NCBI GenBank assembly: GCA_963764345.1
Contig: CAVXSF010000008.1
Coordinates: 124,001 to 188,000 of the forward strand
Length of the DNA: 64,000 nucleotides
Direction: 5' to 3'
Origin: DASQZK01 sp963764345
GTDB taxonomy: Bacteria; Bacteroidota; Bacteroidia; Bacteroidales; GCA-2748055
Positions 29,718 through 41,435 of this stretch are shown here, piece by piece; position 1 is the first letter of the stretch; each line of letters begins with the position of its first letter. The position numbers were made by a program, and so were the translations under genes. Below the pieces are notes generated by a model. That model did no database searches. It worked only from the letters and a program-made list of their open reading frames with translations, and was not told the DNA's origin.

Positions 29718-31438
29718 ATGTCTGTCCGGACCTTAATTTTACCGGTTATTTCTTCGGTTGTTTTACTTTTTTCCGGAATAGTGCTCAACGGGCAGAACAT
29801 AGCAAATCTTAAACAGGAAAAACCTTTTTCCATCTCCGGTTCCCTTGGCGGATCCATGATGTTTTATGATGTCACCGGAAGGCCGGCCAGTCAGAAGCCC
29901 TTTATATGGATGATTACAGGCTCCCCTACTGTATCTCTTTATGGCATCCAGTTTCCTTTCTCATTCACCGTAAGTCAGGAGCAGAGGGACTTCCGCCAGC
30001 CTTTCAATAAATTCGGGGTAAGTCCTTATTATAAATGGGTGAAACTTCACCTGGGGTACCGGAATATCAACTGGTCGCCTTACAGCATGGCGGGGCATAC
30101 CATTTATGGCGTCGGGGCAGAACTCACTCCTGGCAAATTCCAGTTCGGGATCCTCTACGGCCGGCTCCTGAAAGCCATCGATCCGAATTCTCAAACGTAT
30201 GATCTGAACCAATCTTACGTCAGCACACCTTCTTTTGAACGGAAAGCCCTGACCATGAAGGTTGGCTATGGCACTGAAAAGAACAATGCAGCCATTCTTT
30301 TCCTGAAAGGATGGGATGAGCGCAATTCACTGGGCGTCGATTCACTTTCAGTCCAATCTTATGCCTGCAGAAAATGTGATCCTGTCCTTTCTGACGCACC
30401 AGCAGCTGGGTTCGTTCTTTAATTTCGATCTCCAGTTGTCCCAGTCGCTTTATACCAACGACCTGAATTCCGGCATCCCCGACAGCACAAATCATGCACT
30501 GATGGATCTCTTCTCCGGTATTTATACCGGGAATGCAACGACATACACAAGCAATGCCCTTGAATCATCTTTCGGTTATTCAGGGAAAATGGTATCGCTG
30601 AACATCCGGTTTAAACAGATCGATCCCGGCTACCGGTCTATGGGAGCTTATTTCTTCCAGAATGATATCCGCAACCTTACCTTAGAACCGGCATGGCATT
30701 CAGGTAACCAGAAATATAATTTCAGCGGCAGTATTGGCTTTCAACGTGATAACCTGAAAAACAACCTGCCTTCAACAACCCACCGCACCATCGGATCCCT
30801 GAGCTTCTCAGCCAATCCCTCACAGGTGTACAATGCCAATCTGACCTATTCAAACTATGATATGGGCCAGTCGAAAGGAGCCACCCCGGTTGATTCCCTT
30901 TATGAGATCTCGCAGACAACGCAGAATGTAGCGATTAATCAGAACCTTAATTTTACCGGGACGTCCTTATCGCATATGGTCATGCTCAGCTATAATTTTC
31001 AGAAGCTGAAAGACAAGAACGGGAACACGGCAGATTTTAATTCCTATACTTCATCCACTCTCATGGCCAACTATATGTTGTCTTTCCTGACTGCCGGTCT
31101 GACCATGGGGCTGGGATATAACTACACTGTTTTCAGCCTGAAAAATTCTGAAAACAGGATCTCCGGTCCGTCATTTTCATTGACAAAGACGTTACTGAAA
31201 CGAAAACTTTCCCTGATGTTTGCTGATCATTACTTTAAAAATGCTCTGACATACAGTACCGGGGCGAGTGACCAGGATCTCGGGCATCAACAGGATATCC
31301 TTCAGCGGAACAGTCAAACCCTCAAAACACCACCGGTTTTATGTCAGGCTTTATGTGAATAACGCAAAGTCTAAGACCTCAAACTTTACACCCTTCACCG
31401 AACGAAAAGGAGACATTGGTTATGTATACTCATTTTAA
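29718..31438 (+). CDS. Predicted outer-membrane beta-barrel protein, first gene of TANFOR operon, two frameshifts
   Basis: Signal peptide (VLLFSGIVLNGQ) followed by a glycine- and aromatic-rich sequence with alternating strands (VKLHLGYRNINWSPYS, GHTIYGVGAELTPGKFQFG), which suggests an outer-membrane barrel. I do not recognise a named family. The first frame ends at 30422; skipping one base near 30357 joins KGWDERNSLGVDSLSVQ to MPAENVILSFLTHQQLGSFF. A second break near 31327, in a run of four A, joins NSQTLK to HHRFYVRLYVNNAKSKT and ends in KGDIGYVYSF at TAA 31436. The rejoined length is about 573 residues. It overlaps the TANFOR gene by 17 nt, so the two are probably co-translated. It may anchor or export the proteins encoded downstream (inference). 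Confidence 0.72.
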
Positions 31439-34400
31439 GCAGACCGGAAGGATCATTGCCTTCGTATTGCTGGCAGTGATTATAACCCCCGCCGTCAAAT
31501 CACAGCGGGTAGTGGTAACCAGTGTGAATACGGTAATGCTGGGGCCCCCGTATAATGTCCCTTTCGATCAGCTGAAAGATAAAATCAGGGTCACAGCACT
31601 TTCGAATACCGACCTGGAAGGCGTCTACCTGACCATGATGATCAGGGGGGATAATGGCATCGTGATCCAAACCAACGGCAATCAGCTTGACCAGTTTTAT
31701 ATTCAAAGCGGCGTCCCCCTGATAATACCCGGTGCAGATTTAAATTTTGATATTCTTTTCCAGCAACAGAATCTGAGCTTTTCAAATGTCGATCCCAATT
31801 CGGTTTATAATTATGGTCTGCCGCCGGGACATTACCAGGTCTGTTTCCGCCTGTGGAATCCTAACGGCATTGCTGGTGTAACGCCAATTTCTCCGGCAGC
31901 ACCTGCAGGATGTGCTGATTTCAACATACAACAATCCGGGATCAATATCAATACCGTAGTCCGGCCTCCCTTCGACGGCGACTTCCTTCAGTATTACGAC
32001 AAAACCATCATTACTCTCTCCTCATCGCAATTGGCCAGGGTAAGCCTTAAACTGATCCTGAAAGGAAACAATGGTATTTCCATCGGGACATCTCCCGATT
32101 ATACACCTGCCCAGATGATCGAACTGGAACCTAATGTACCGGTTATGCTGACTTCGCAGGACCTCTATGAATTATTCAGTCCTGACAACCTGGTATTCAG
32201 CGGCATACAAGCACAGGAGGTAAGTGACAGGGGATTGCCTGAGGGGACTTACCGGCTTTGTTTCAGAGCGTACAATGAAAGCGGCGTTCCGGTCTCTGGC
32301 CACGGATCCTGTCGGTTGCAGTGCTCCCTTCTCTCTCCGTCTTCTCGAGCCTCCGGTGATCATCTCTCCCCAATGCGGCAAGGTAATAGGAAATGGACCT
32401 GCACAACCCATCGTTTTTAACTGGAGTCCTTCACCCGGCGCTCCTCCGGGAACCCCGTATACGCTGAGGATCGTTCAGATGGATAATCCGGACGTACCCC
32501 CTGGAGATGCCCTGCTCACGGCAACCACACCCGCCTTTTTTGAGACTACGGTGTTGGGAACGTCCTTCCTCTATGGCCCGGCACAGCCGATTCTTGAACC
32601 CGGGAAAAAATATGCCTTTGAAGTCGATGCGGGTACTGAAGCCCTGAATATTTCCAATCCTTTTGATTTCGACGCCCGCAAACTCCGGTTTAAAAACAGC
32701 GGACGCAGCGAGCCCTGCTACTTTGTATATGGCAGCCAGGGTCAGAGCCAGGTCACCGGCCCGGTGACTTCTTCATCTGGTCCGCAGATCTCACAAATAA
32801 CCCCTGACCCCAAGATCCTTCCCTATTGTATGGTCACCGGCCAGCTGAATTATAAATTTAAACCCTCTCCGGGAAATCCGGGATCCGGCACTTCGTCACA
32901 GGGATCCCAGTCGGGTCAGCAAAATACGCAGAATACCGGCGGACAGAACTTCTCACAGAGCAGTTCAAATTTTGGAGTGGTAACCACATCTGCCCAGGCA
33001 CAAACCGGTCAGCTTGCGTCTATCCTGGGGTATATAGATCCGACCGGATCAATACCCCTGGGAAATGTCAGGGTCAGCCTGGTCGTACATTATGTGATGA
33101 GATCAGGATCCATTAATGGAAGAGATGCTTCGGGCAAAGTGATCAACCGTAAAGATTTTGCTCTCACATCCGATGACGTCTATACTACAAAGTTCCCGGA
33201 TGACGGGATGGTCCTGAAAACGACCTACACTGCTGCTGACGGTAGTTTCAGCTTTTCGTTTGTGAACGCAGATACCACCATGGGTAAAACGAATGATCTC
33301 ATGGTTTCCCATTCCGGTGAATTTGGCGATGTAGCCAACGGTCAGATATATAAAACCATAAGACTCGTCGTTGATAATAAATACTATTGCAGCCCCGATG
33401 TCGATATTTTTGTCAAACCATGGGAAGCTGCGGATGTCGGGACACTGGTGTCATGGGTGAAAAGTTATGACCTGATCGTGAACGTCAAATCCACCACCTC
33501 GCAGTTTTACGACCAGAAAGTAGGGAGTGGTACAGCGCTGAATGATGTGGATACCAGGATACTCCGGCAGGGTACCGTGACGGGTGTACCCTACAATGAA
33601 GGAAACATTAAGAACAAGATACCCCCGGCTGCCGGACGGAAAAAACTTGTTGAAGCCACCAATTCCGACATGAACGGTCAGGCGCACTTTTATAATCTGG
33701 TGATGCATGATCCGGATAATAACAGTGACCGGTATTATATCGACTGCAAAACATCAAAGACAACGGGCAATATCAATTACAAGGATATTGAGAAGCGGTA
33801 CAATCCAATCTACCTGAAGGATAAAAAGAATTTCCCGTTTAATTCACTCGATAAAGAACTGGTATCCTCCGGTACTGGCGGACAGGGCGGGATAGACCTG
33901 GGACCGCAGTACGAGGAGTACGGTCTGGGGATCACGTTTAACTCGGAATTCAACGTTCAGACCTTTCAGGTCGATGTCGACATGTACCCCGAGCTGCCAA
34001 GAATTTACGGAAAGGCAATTGTAACCGGAATGCAGGACCTGGTCAACTTCAGCAATACCATGACCGATACCACCAAATCGGGTGTTAAGGTTTTGCTTTT
34101 CAGCCAGTATGATTCACTCAACCGGGTGCCTGCATCCGAACATATCAACAGCACACTCTCGATAAAGACTATGTATACCGGTGCATACGGCAAGTACAGT
34201 TTCGAGAAGCTGCCCCTGGAAATTGACCTGTCGGGGGTTAAAGCCGGTGATCCTTCCACATTTAAAGGGAAAATCGTTGGTCCAAAACGTTGGTTGCTCG
34301 CCAAGCCCAAAGGTTTCGGACTGTGGCAGAAAGACGTGAACGTATTGAAATACGGCGACCAGGTGAAGGCCGATATCTCGCTGTATCCCGACGGCATTGC

Positions 34401-37400
34401 TATGGGTTATGTGGTGGATGAGGACGGGAATCCGGTAAAATCAAGTGTCAAGATCGAAGGCTACCCGGCCGTCAATACAGGCGAAGCTAACTTAATTACC
34501 GCCCTGGCTCTTTACAAGGCCAAGGCCACCGGCCTGGGACAGATTCCGCCAAAGTCCCAGCTGTTCGTTTTCTATGCCCCTTCGTCCGACAATTCCAAAA
34601 TCACGATCATTCCTGATGATATGTCGACCTATGCTCCCCTCGACACCTCCATGCGGATAGCGAAGATGAACGATACCAACCCGGGAAAGGTCGAGAAATA
34701 TGTGGTCAGGAAGATTATGCACCGTGTCAAATTCAGGGTACTCGGTTATTCGCAACCCCCTGGTAAACTGCAACTTCCGCCGTCACCTCTGAAAGGGGTG
34801 AAAGTCAAAATTGCAGATATCCTTGACGATGTGAGCGGTATTACCGATCCGCAGGGATATGTTACCCTGAATTTCGTCAACTCCGGAACCGACTTCAAGC
34901 TGGACGTTATGCCCCCGGATGATTCCGATTACCCGGTTGCGCACACAGGGCTTTTCCAATACTCCGGGTACAAAGGTTGTTTTTGTGAAAGACATTAAAT
35001 TATTCCCGGGTTTTAAGGTGAACGGTACCGTTACCATTGGCGATGACAACCAGCCTGCCGACTCGGCGAGGGTTTACATTGAAGGGAATGAAGATATATT
35101 TACCTATACCGATAGCAAAGGGAAATATCAGTTAAGAAAGATACCCGGAGAGATGAGCACCTGCGCTATTAAGGCTGATAAGTATGATCCGGAAAGTGCG
35201 ATTGTAGGTGACCGGAAAGGTGATATCAAGCTGCCGGCTTCCTCTGCCATTGATCTTCATCTGACCGTTGAGCCCGGCATTCCTACTGAATTGTTCGGAT
35301 TCCCGGTAGTTGTTTCCACGGTGGATAAACAGGGAAATACGGCATTGATCTCCGGCTCTCTTCTACAGCCAGACAAACTGGCTAATGCAAACTTCGCCTT
35401 CAAAACAGGCTCTGTTCCCGAACTTAAATTCAGTGCCGTGAAACTGTTCAAAATCACAGGGCAACAAGATGTTCAAACCTGAAGGCAGTTCTTTCACCCT
35501 GGATAAGGAAAGCCTTGACATTATTCTGAACGGAGCATTCATGGCGGTTCAGAATCCGGTATCCGGCTCCTTAATTAAAGTCGAAGCCGGAAGCGGAGGT
35601 ATTGGGATAATCCGGGGACGGGTCATGTTGAAAAATTCATTTGCCTTCAATGCTTCACTCTTCTCCTTCGACAATTCCGGGGCGTGGATCGTGGAACAGG
35701 GTACTACAGGGAACGGTGTTACTGTCTTCAGGGCACCGCCCGATGCATCAAAAGCCCGGAAATTTGTGCTTACCGGATCGTCCGGAAATGATCTGAAGGT
35801 GACTATGAAAGGATTTGACGGCGTGGCCCGTAAAACCGGGTCATACGTTCAGAATGACACCCTAACCCTTGCCCTTCAGTTAACGACGAAGGATATTGAG
35901 AACATAACCCCTTCGAAAATTTCCATCGATATCGGCGATCTGAAGCTGACTCATACCGGGTTCGCCCCGGTCAAGGGTTCAAAGAAACTGAGCTTCAAAC
36001 TGGAACAATGGACGGTCGAGTCGCAGAACTGGTCGATTTCACAACAGTCGAAAGGCTTTGAGATCGAATCGGGGACCCTGAAGACCGGTCTTGTAGACCT
36101 TCCGGTAAAAAATATCGAGCTCACTCCCACATCTTTCAAGATCTGGCAGATAGAGCTCAAGCAGATGACACTCAGCGGTGTGGCACCATTAACGCTTCAA
36201 AGTACTAACACTTCCTTTGGATACTTCCCTTCGATCGGTAAAGATCAGAAGGGACACTGGCGGCTTGCTGTTGTTGGCATGGCCGGGAAACCTGCCGTAA
36301 CCCTTTCCGGCCTGCCCGGACTGAAACAGGGCACACAATTGTCGTTTAGTACATTCTCCATTCTGAGTAACGGAGAACAGTCGCTCATTTTTACGCAGGG
36401 TGATCAGCAACTGGAATTTTACCAGACCCTTAATGTCAAACCCATTGCCATCTATCCTTACGACGGGTACTTCCTTCTCGACGGAGCCATGGACCTGGGC
36501 ATCCCGCGTATTGAAAAGCAAAACGGGACCATCAGGTTTTCAAAAGAGGGCAGCGGGATGAAATTTGAGTTGTACCCCCTGAACATGGACTTTGAAGGAC
36601 CCGGCAAGGTAAGGTTCTATTCGAGCCAGAAATTCGGTGATCAGGTATTTGACAACGGGGTCTTTTCGGCTCCCGGTGAGATCAGGGATGAGGAAGGGAT
36701 TAAGCTGAAAGGTAAACTTCACCGCAACAAAACAGCGGTATGGCTTGAAGTGGATCCGTACAACCAGGTTCTGCCCATCGGCAGCGACGGCAGTACAAAC
36801 CTGTCGGATATCAAGGGTGAAATGAGAGTCGACGCGTCGAAGAATGACTGGGGACTGTTCACCTTTACCGGCACCATGAACGGAGCAAAGGGCATGGAGG
36901 GTGACCGGAAGAAGACCTTTACCATTTACGGTGATATTGTGGCCGACAACCAGAATGTCCAGGTGAAAAATATCGACACCGGCTTCGGAAGCCTGAACAT
37001 CACCTTTGACTATAAGAATGCAAGGATGATCGGTGACATGACGATCGACAAGAGTTTTTCAGGACTCACCATGAAAGGGGTGGCCAACATGCTGGTGGAT
37101 AAGAGCGGGTGGTATTTCCTGGCCGGCGGTCAAATAGAAACGCCCGGACTGGGGGATATACAGGCCGGGATCATGATCGGGGATTATGGATACATGTCCC
37201 CCGATGTCACCAACAAAGTCATGCAGTTTGCCTATAACAAAAATCTGCCTGCTGCTTTCAAGGATCATATTTCCGGATTTTTCATTACAGGTCAGAAAAG
37301 CCTGCCGGTGATCAATATCCCTGACGTTAGCATTGATCTGTGGATCCTGAGTGCCCGGTTGGGTATTAATGCAGGTCTGGATGCCCGGCTCTGGATGGGA

Positions 37401-37775
37401 TTTGACAACTCGGGTGCCGAATTGGGCATCGGGGTAATGGCATTTGCGCATGCTTATTTCGTTGCCAGCTCAATCACCTGTACAAACCTCAGTGCCGATG
37501 CCAGGGCCGAACTTGGGGCCCAGGGTACGTACAATACGGGAACAGGGACATTTACACTTACCGGATGTGGCAGTTTCAGCCTGGCTGCCAGGATTGAACA
37601 ATGCTTCCCGACACTGGTGGCCGGTTGTCAGGGATGTATCGGAAAGACCCTTTCAGAATCTATCAAAGTAACGATGATGTTCGATTCGCAGGGACATACC
37701 GACCTGTCGTTCGGCTTCGGGAACTGCAGCGGCCAAAGCAGCCTTATCTTCCGGTTTTTAAAGATGAAAGGATGA
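31422..37775 (+). CDS. Giant TANFOR-domain surface/secreted protein, three frameshifts
   Basis: The protein is about 2117 residues after rejoining. It has a signal peptide (IAFVLLAVIITPAVKSQ), a TANFOR-type N-terminal region (two VCFRLWN/LCFRAYNESG modules, then GCSAPFSLRLLEPPVIISP and FNWSPSPGAPPGTPYTLRIV), and a Ser/Gln/Gly-rich linker near residue 500. Next come at least four modules like carboxypeptidase-regulatory beta-sandwiches (ILGYIDPTG..., YGKAIVTG..., MGYVVDEDGNPVK, FKVNGTVTIGDDNQPADSARVYI), and a long beta-rich C-terminal half ending in a six-cysteine region. Breaks lie near 32297, 34957 (four T) and 35460 (three G). I see no clear type IX secretion signal domain. Function unknown; likely surface adhesion or scaffold. 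Confidence 0.8.
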
Positions 37776-37779
37776 AACT

Positions 37780-39762
37780 ATGAATACAATCATGAGAAGA
37801 ATCATCATCGCGTTTATCCTCCTGCTGACTGCCGGCGGAGCCTGGGCACAATACCCACTCGCTGCCGGATCACCGCACGGGGTATACATTTTCCTTACTA
37901 ACCGTATACCAAAAGACGGTTACATCCAGGTGGCCAGATCCGGGGATAAAAAAGGCGGGGAGAATCTGATCGCAACGGTCGAAACACCCAAAAACCAGGA
38001 TGACCTTGCCAACAGGATCCAAAAGGTTGAACCCCTTTTCATCGACCTGGGTCATTATACCGATCAGGATATCAGTCGGATGTGGGATTTCATACAGGCT
38101 AATACTCTTCTCGACACCCTTCCGCCGGTGAACTACCCGGTAATGCTCCTGGCTGCAGGAACGGCTTACCTCGACCAGACGGCAAAACCGGGGATCAAAT
38201 ATACCTATACTATAACCTACTACAGGGGAGGGAGCATTGCCGACACAAAAAAGACCAACACGGTTACCCTGCCTCCGGTGGTCAACCTGCCGGTTCCTGA
38301 ATATCACAGTGTGAATGCAGACCGGCAGAAAGTGTATATCGACTGGCTGGTGAAAGAAGATCCCTACTTATATTCGTTCAGGGTTTACCGGCGAAAAAAT
38401 ATGGCCGGCGAATTTGAAAAGATCAACCCGGAAAGGGGCTTTTACAACCAGGGAGATTCCCTTTTCCTGGTGATGACGGATCGCGATATTTCTCCCCGAA
38501 CCGTTTATGAATACTATGCAGAGCCGCTCGACAGGCTTGACAATCCCGGGAAAGCGTGTGATCCCGTGGTGGTATCAGACTTTATGCACAGCGATATTCC
38601 GGTGTTAAAACAGTTCAATGTCTCACAGGGCGACGGAGATCATACCGTCAGGTTATACTGGAAGTTTGACAACCCGGACCTGGTCAGGAGCATCGGTATC
38701 TTCAGGAGTGAGGTGTACGATTCGGCCTATCAGAAAATCGCCGAAGTACCGGCTTCCGATTCGGTTTACACCGATCACGTGACGGATGCCATGGAGAACT
38801 ATTATTATTACCTGGTGTTTCAGGGCATTATGAACAAGAGTTTCCCGAGTGCCAAAGTCGGGGGACATTCCGTGAACCTGGCTCAGCCGGATCCTCCCGC
38901 CGATGTTGCAGCCGAGCCTGTCAAAGGTGGGGTGAAAGTTTACTGGAAGCATGAAAATCCGGTTGTTGCGGGTTACTATATCTATCGTGACCAGGGAGTG
39001 AACGACACTTTGCAGCAACTTTCAGGACTGATTAAAGCCAATGGAGAAATGATGTCATACACCGACACTTCAGCCACCCTTCAGGGTAACCATACTTACC
39101 GGTATGCCGTGGTTGCGGTAAATGACGGGTATCAGCTAAGCTCACCTTCAGAGGCGGTGGCAGTGCGTCCGTCAATTACGACCAGGGTTCTGGCTCCCTC
39201 CGACCTGCACGGAGGGTATCTCGACGGAAAGGTTATCCTGGTATGGGATGATATGAACCCGCAGGATGAATACCTGGCCGGATACAACGTTTACCGGAAG
39301 GGAGCAGGGGAGGGTTCATACATGAAGATCAACCGGGACCTGGTGCTTTTCAATGATAATACCTTTACCGACAGTACGGCCGTTGGCGGGAGGAAATACG
39401 ACTACACCGTGACATCGCTTGATGAATCGGGAAGCGAAAGTCCTTACAGCACAGCTCTTGATGTCGTTATCCCGGGAGGGGAGGAGCTACCTGTGCCTGT
39501 TTACGATGTCAGGATATCAAAAGGAACGGCATCCGTTTTTCTTACCTGGCCTCCTGAATCTGCAGCAAATTCTGATAAATTCAGGATTTACCGTTACGAG
39601 GCCGGGCAAAAAGCCTCAAGAATTGCCGAGGTGCCGGGTGACACTTTTAAATATGAGGATAAATCTGTTAGTAAAGGACATTTGTATTTTTATTACCTGA
39701 CGGTTGTGACGAACAGCGGAAAGGAATCCGGGCAGGGCAATGTAGTCAGCATAAGGTATTAG
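37780..39762 (+). CDS. Exported fibronectin type III-repeat protein
   Basis: A 660-residue exported protein. The signal peptide IIIAFILLLTAGGAWAQ is followed by a region with TNRIPKDGYIQVARSGD, then about five FN3-like modules from residue 85 on. Repeating marks are YEYYAEPLD, YRYAVVAVND, YDYTVTSLDESG and YFYYLTVVTNSG strand ends, and VYWKHENPVVAGYYIYRD-type starts. There is no lipobox and no visible anchor. It starts 4 nt after the TANFOR stop, so it is surely in the same operon. FN3 proteins of this type in Bacteroidota are usually extracellular; a partner role for the TANFOR protein is inference. Confidence 0.82.
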   Translation: MNTIMRRIIIAFILLLTAGGAWAQYPLAAGSPHGVYIFLTNRIPKDGYIQVARSGDKKGGENLIATVETPKNQDDLANRIQKVEPLFIDLGHYTDQDISRMWDFIQANTLLDTLPPVNYPVMLLAAGTAYLDQTAKPGIKYTYTITYYRGGSIADTKKTNTVTLPPVVNLPVPEYHSVNADRQKVYIDWLVKEDPYLYSFRVYRRKNMAGEFEKINPERGFYNQGDSLFLVMTDRDISPRTVYEYYAEPLDRLDNPGKACDPVVVSDFMHSDIPVLKQFNVSQGDGDHTVRLYWKFDNPDLVRSIGIFRSEVYDSAYQKIAEVPASDSVYTDHVTDAMENYYYYLVFQGIMNKSFPSAKVGGHSVNLAQPDPPADVAAEPVKGGVKVYWKHENPVVAGYYIYRDQGVNDTLQQLSGLIKANGEMMSYTDTSATLQGNHTYRYAVVAVNDGYQLSSPSEAVAVRPSITTRVLAPSDLHGGYLDGKVILVWDDMNPQDEYLAGYNVYRKGAGEGSYMKINRDLVLFNDNTFTDSTAVGGRKYDYTVTSLDESGSESPYSTALDVVIPGGEELPVPVYDVRISKGTASVFLTWPPESAANSDKFRIYRYEAGQKASRIAEVPGDTFKYEDKSVSKGHLYFYYLTVVTNSGKESGQGNVVSIRY

Positions 39763-39806
39763 TGAGAACAACGGTAAATACTGGCAGGGCAGGGGAGATG
39801 AAAGAA

Positions 39807-41184
39807 ATGAAAACGGATTGTTTTAAATATAAGATCATGATAGTCAGAACACGGTATATTATTCCCGGACGGTCAATCTTGCGAACACTTGTTGGTCTGA
39901 TGACCGCCGCTATCGGATTTTCTGCCTGTCAAAAGCAGGATGTGTATGAGAACCCCAAGGCGCCGGTTATTGAGTCCATTTACCCGGAACAGGGGAAGGC
40001 CGGGACTACCTTATATATATACGGGCAAAATTTCAGTCCGGCCATACCCGATGATAAGGTAAGTATAGGTGATAAGGAGATTGGGATTTACAAGGCCGAC
40101 TCAACTTCGCTTGAAGTGATTATCCCTGAAGGGCTGATGTCGGGCAACGTGAAGGTTACCGTCAGAAAGAAAACCATCTCCGGACCGGTATTCACTTATT
40201 TGCCCACGATCACTGTCAGCACTTTTGCCGGCAGTGGACTTATCGGCCTGCAGGACGGCAGCGCTGAAGAAGCCCGCTTCAATACCCCCCGGGCCCTGGC
40301 ACTTGACGGATCAGGAAATCTTTATGTTGCCGACCAGGAGAATCATGCTATACGGAAGATCACCTCTGACGGCAACGTCTCGACCCTTGCCGGTGACGGT
40401 GTGGCCGGATTCCGGGACGGTTCAGGCGAGCAGGCACGTTTCAGACAACCCGCCGCCCTGGTAGTGAATACCGATGGAAACCTTTATGTGGCCGACCTGG
40501 GTAATAATGCCATCCGCAAAGTCACCATGCAGGGTATGGTCACTACTATTGCCGGGGATTCTGTTGCCGGCTTTGCCGATGGTTTTGGGAATGCAGCCAG
40601 GTTTAACGGTCCGGCTGGTATCGCATCCACTCCTGCCGGGAACCTGTATGTTTCCGATTTTCTGAATAATGTGATTCGCCTGGTTACCCCGAATGGCCAG
40701 GTTACTACTTATGCAGGTACCGGCACTGCCGGCACTGCCGACGGGCCAAAGGAAAGCTGCGAATTTACTCTCCCGGTGGGGATATGCTCAGGACCTGATG
40801 GCACTATTTATATTGCAGACTGGGGTGATTTCCGTGTCAGGAAGATGACGCCCGGTGGGATGGTTTCGACCCTTGCAGGAAGTACACAGGGTTATGCCGA
40901 TGGTCAAGGGCAGCAATGCCATGTTCAATACTCCTTATGCCACCACCATTGATGCAGGTGGAAATATTTACGTGGCTGACGGTTTCAACAATCTTATCCG
41001 GAAAATTGATCCCCAGGGTGACGTCACAACCCTGGCAGGCAACACTACAGCAGGCTATCAGGACGGATCACCGGGAAATGCAAGGTTTTATGGTCCGGTA
41101 GGGGTGGTCTTCGATACTCTGAACAATACTTTGTACGTTTCGGAATATTACAACCACCGCATCCGGCAGATCAAGATCCGGTGA
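39807..41184 (+). CDS. IPT/TIG plus NHL-repeat lipoprotein, one frameshift near 40908
   Basis: This is a surface lipoprotein candidate. A signal sequence ends in TAAIGFSACQKQD, with the lipobox Cys. An IPT/TIG domain follows (APVIESIYPEQGKAGTTLYI to TISGPVFTYLP), then NHL beta-propeller repeats with the recurring form GNLYVADxxNxxIRKI, VSTLAGDGVAGFxDG, about six in all. The first frame runs into QQCHVQYSLCHHH and stops; dropping one G of GGG near 40908 continues as GQGSNAMFNTPYATTIDAGG to 41184. Several starts are possible (39762, 39798, 39807, 39837); 39807 follows an AGGGGAG stretch. It is the last gene of the operon, overlapping or within 50 nt of the FN3 gene. Confidence 0.82.
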
Positions 41185-41435
41185 AATCAGGGATTTCAGG
41201 ATGTTCCTGACCGGCAAATGCGTGTTTGCCGGGATATACGCTTCATGGCTTGAAAATGCAATGAAAGAGACATTCCTCGGGGCTTGACTCTGCGATAAAA
41301 GAAAGAATCATTCTATTGAAATCATAGTAGATCAAACCAACCGCAGATTCCAGGTTTACCTTCTTCAGTCTCCCATGCTCTATGGTCACCTTCGCCATTT
41401 GGTTCACTTTCACTCTCTCCTCCTTTAATCTACCT

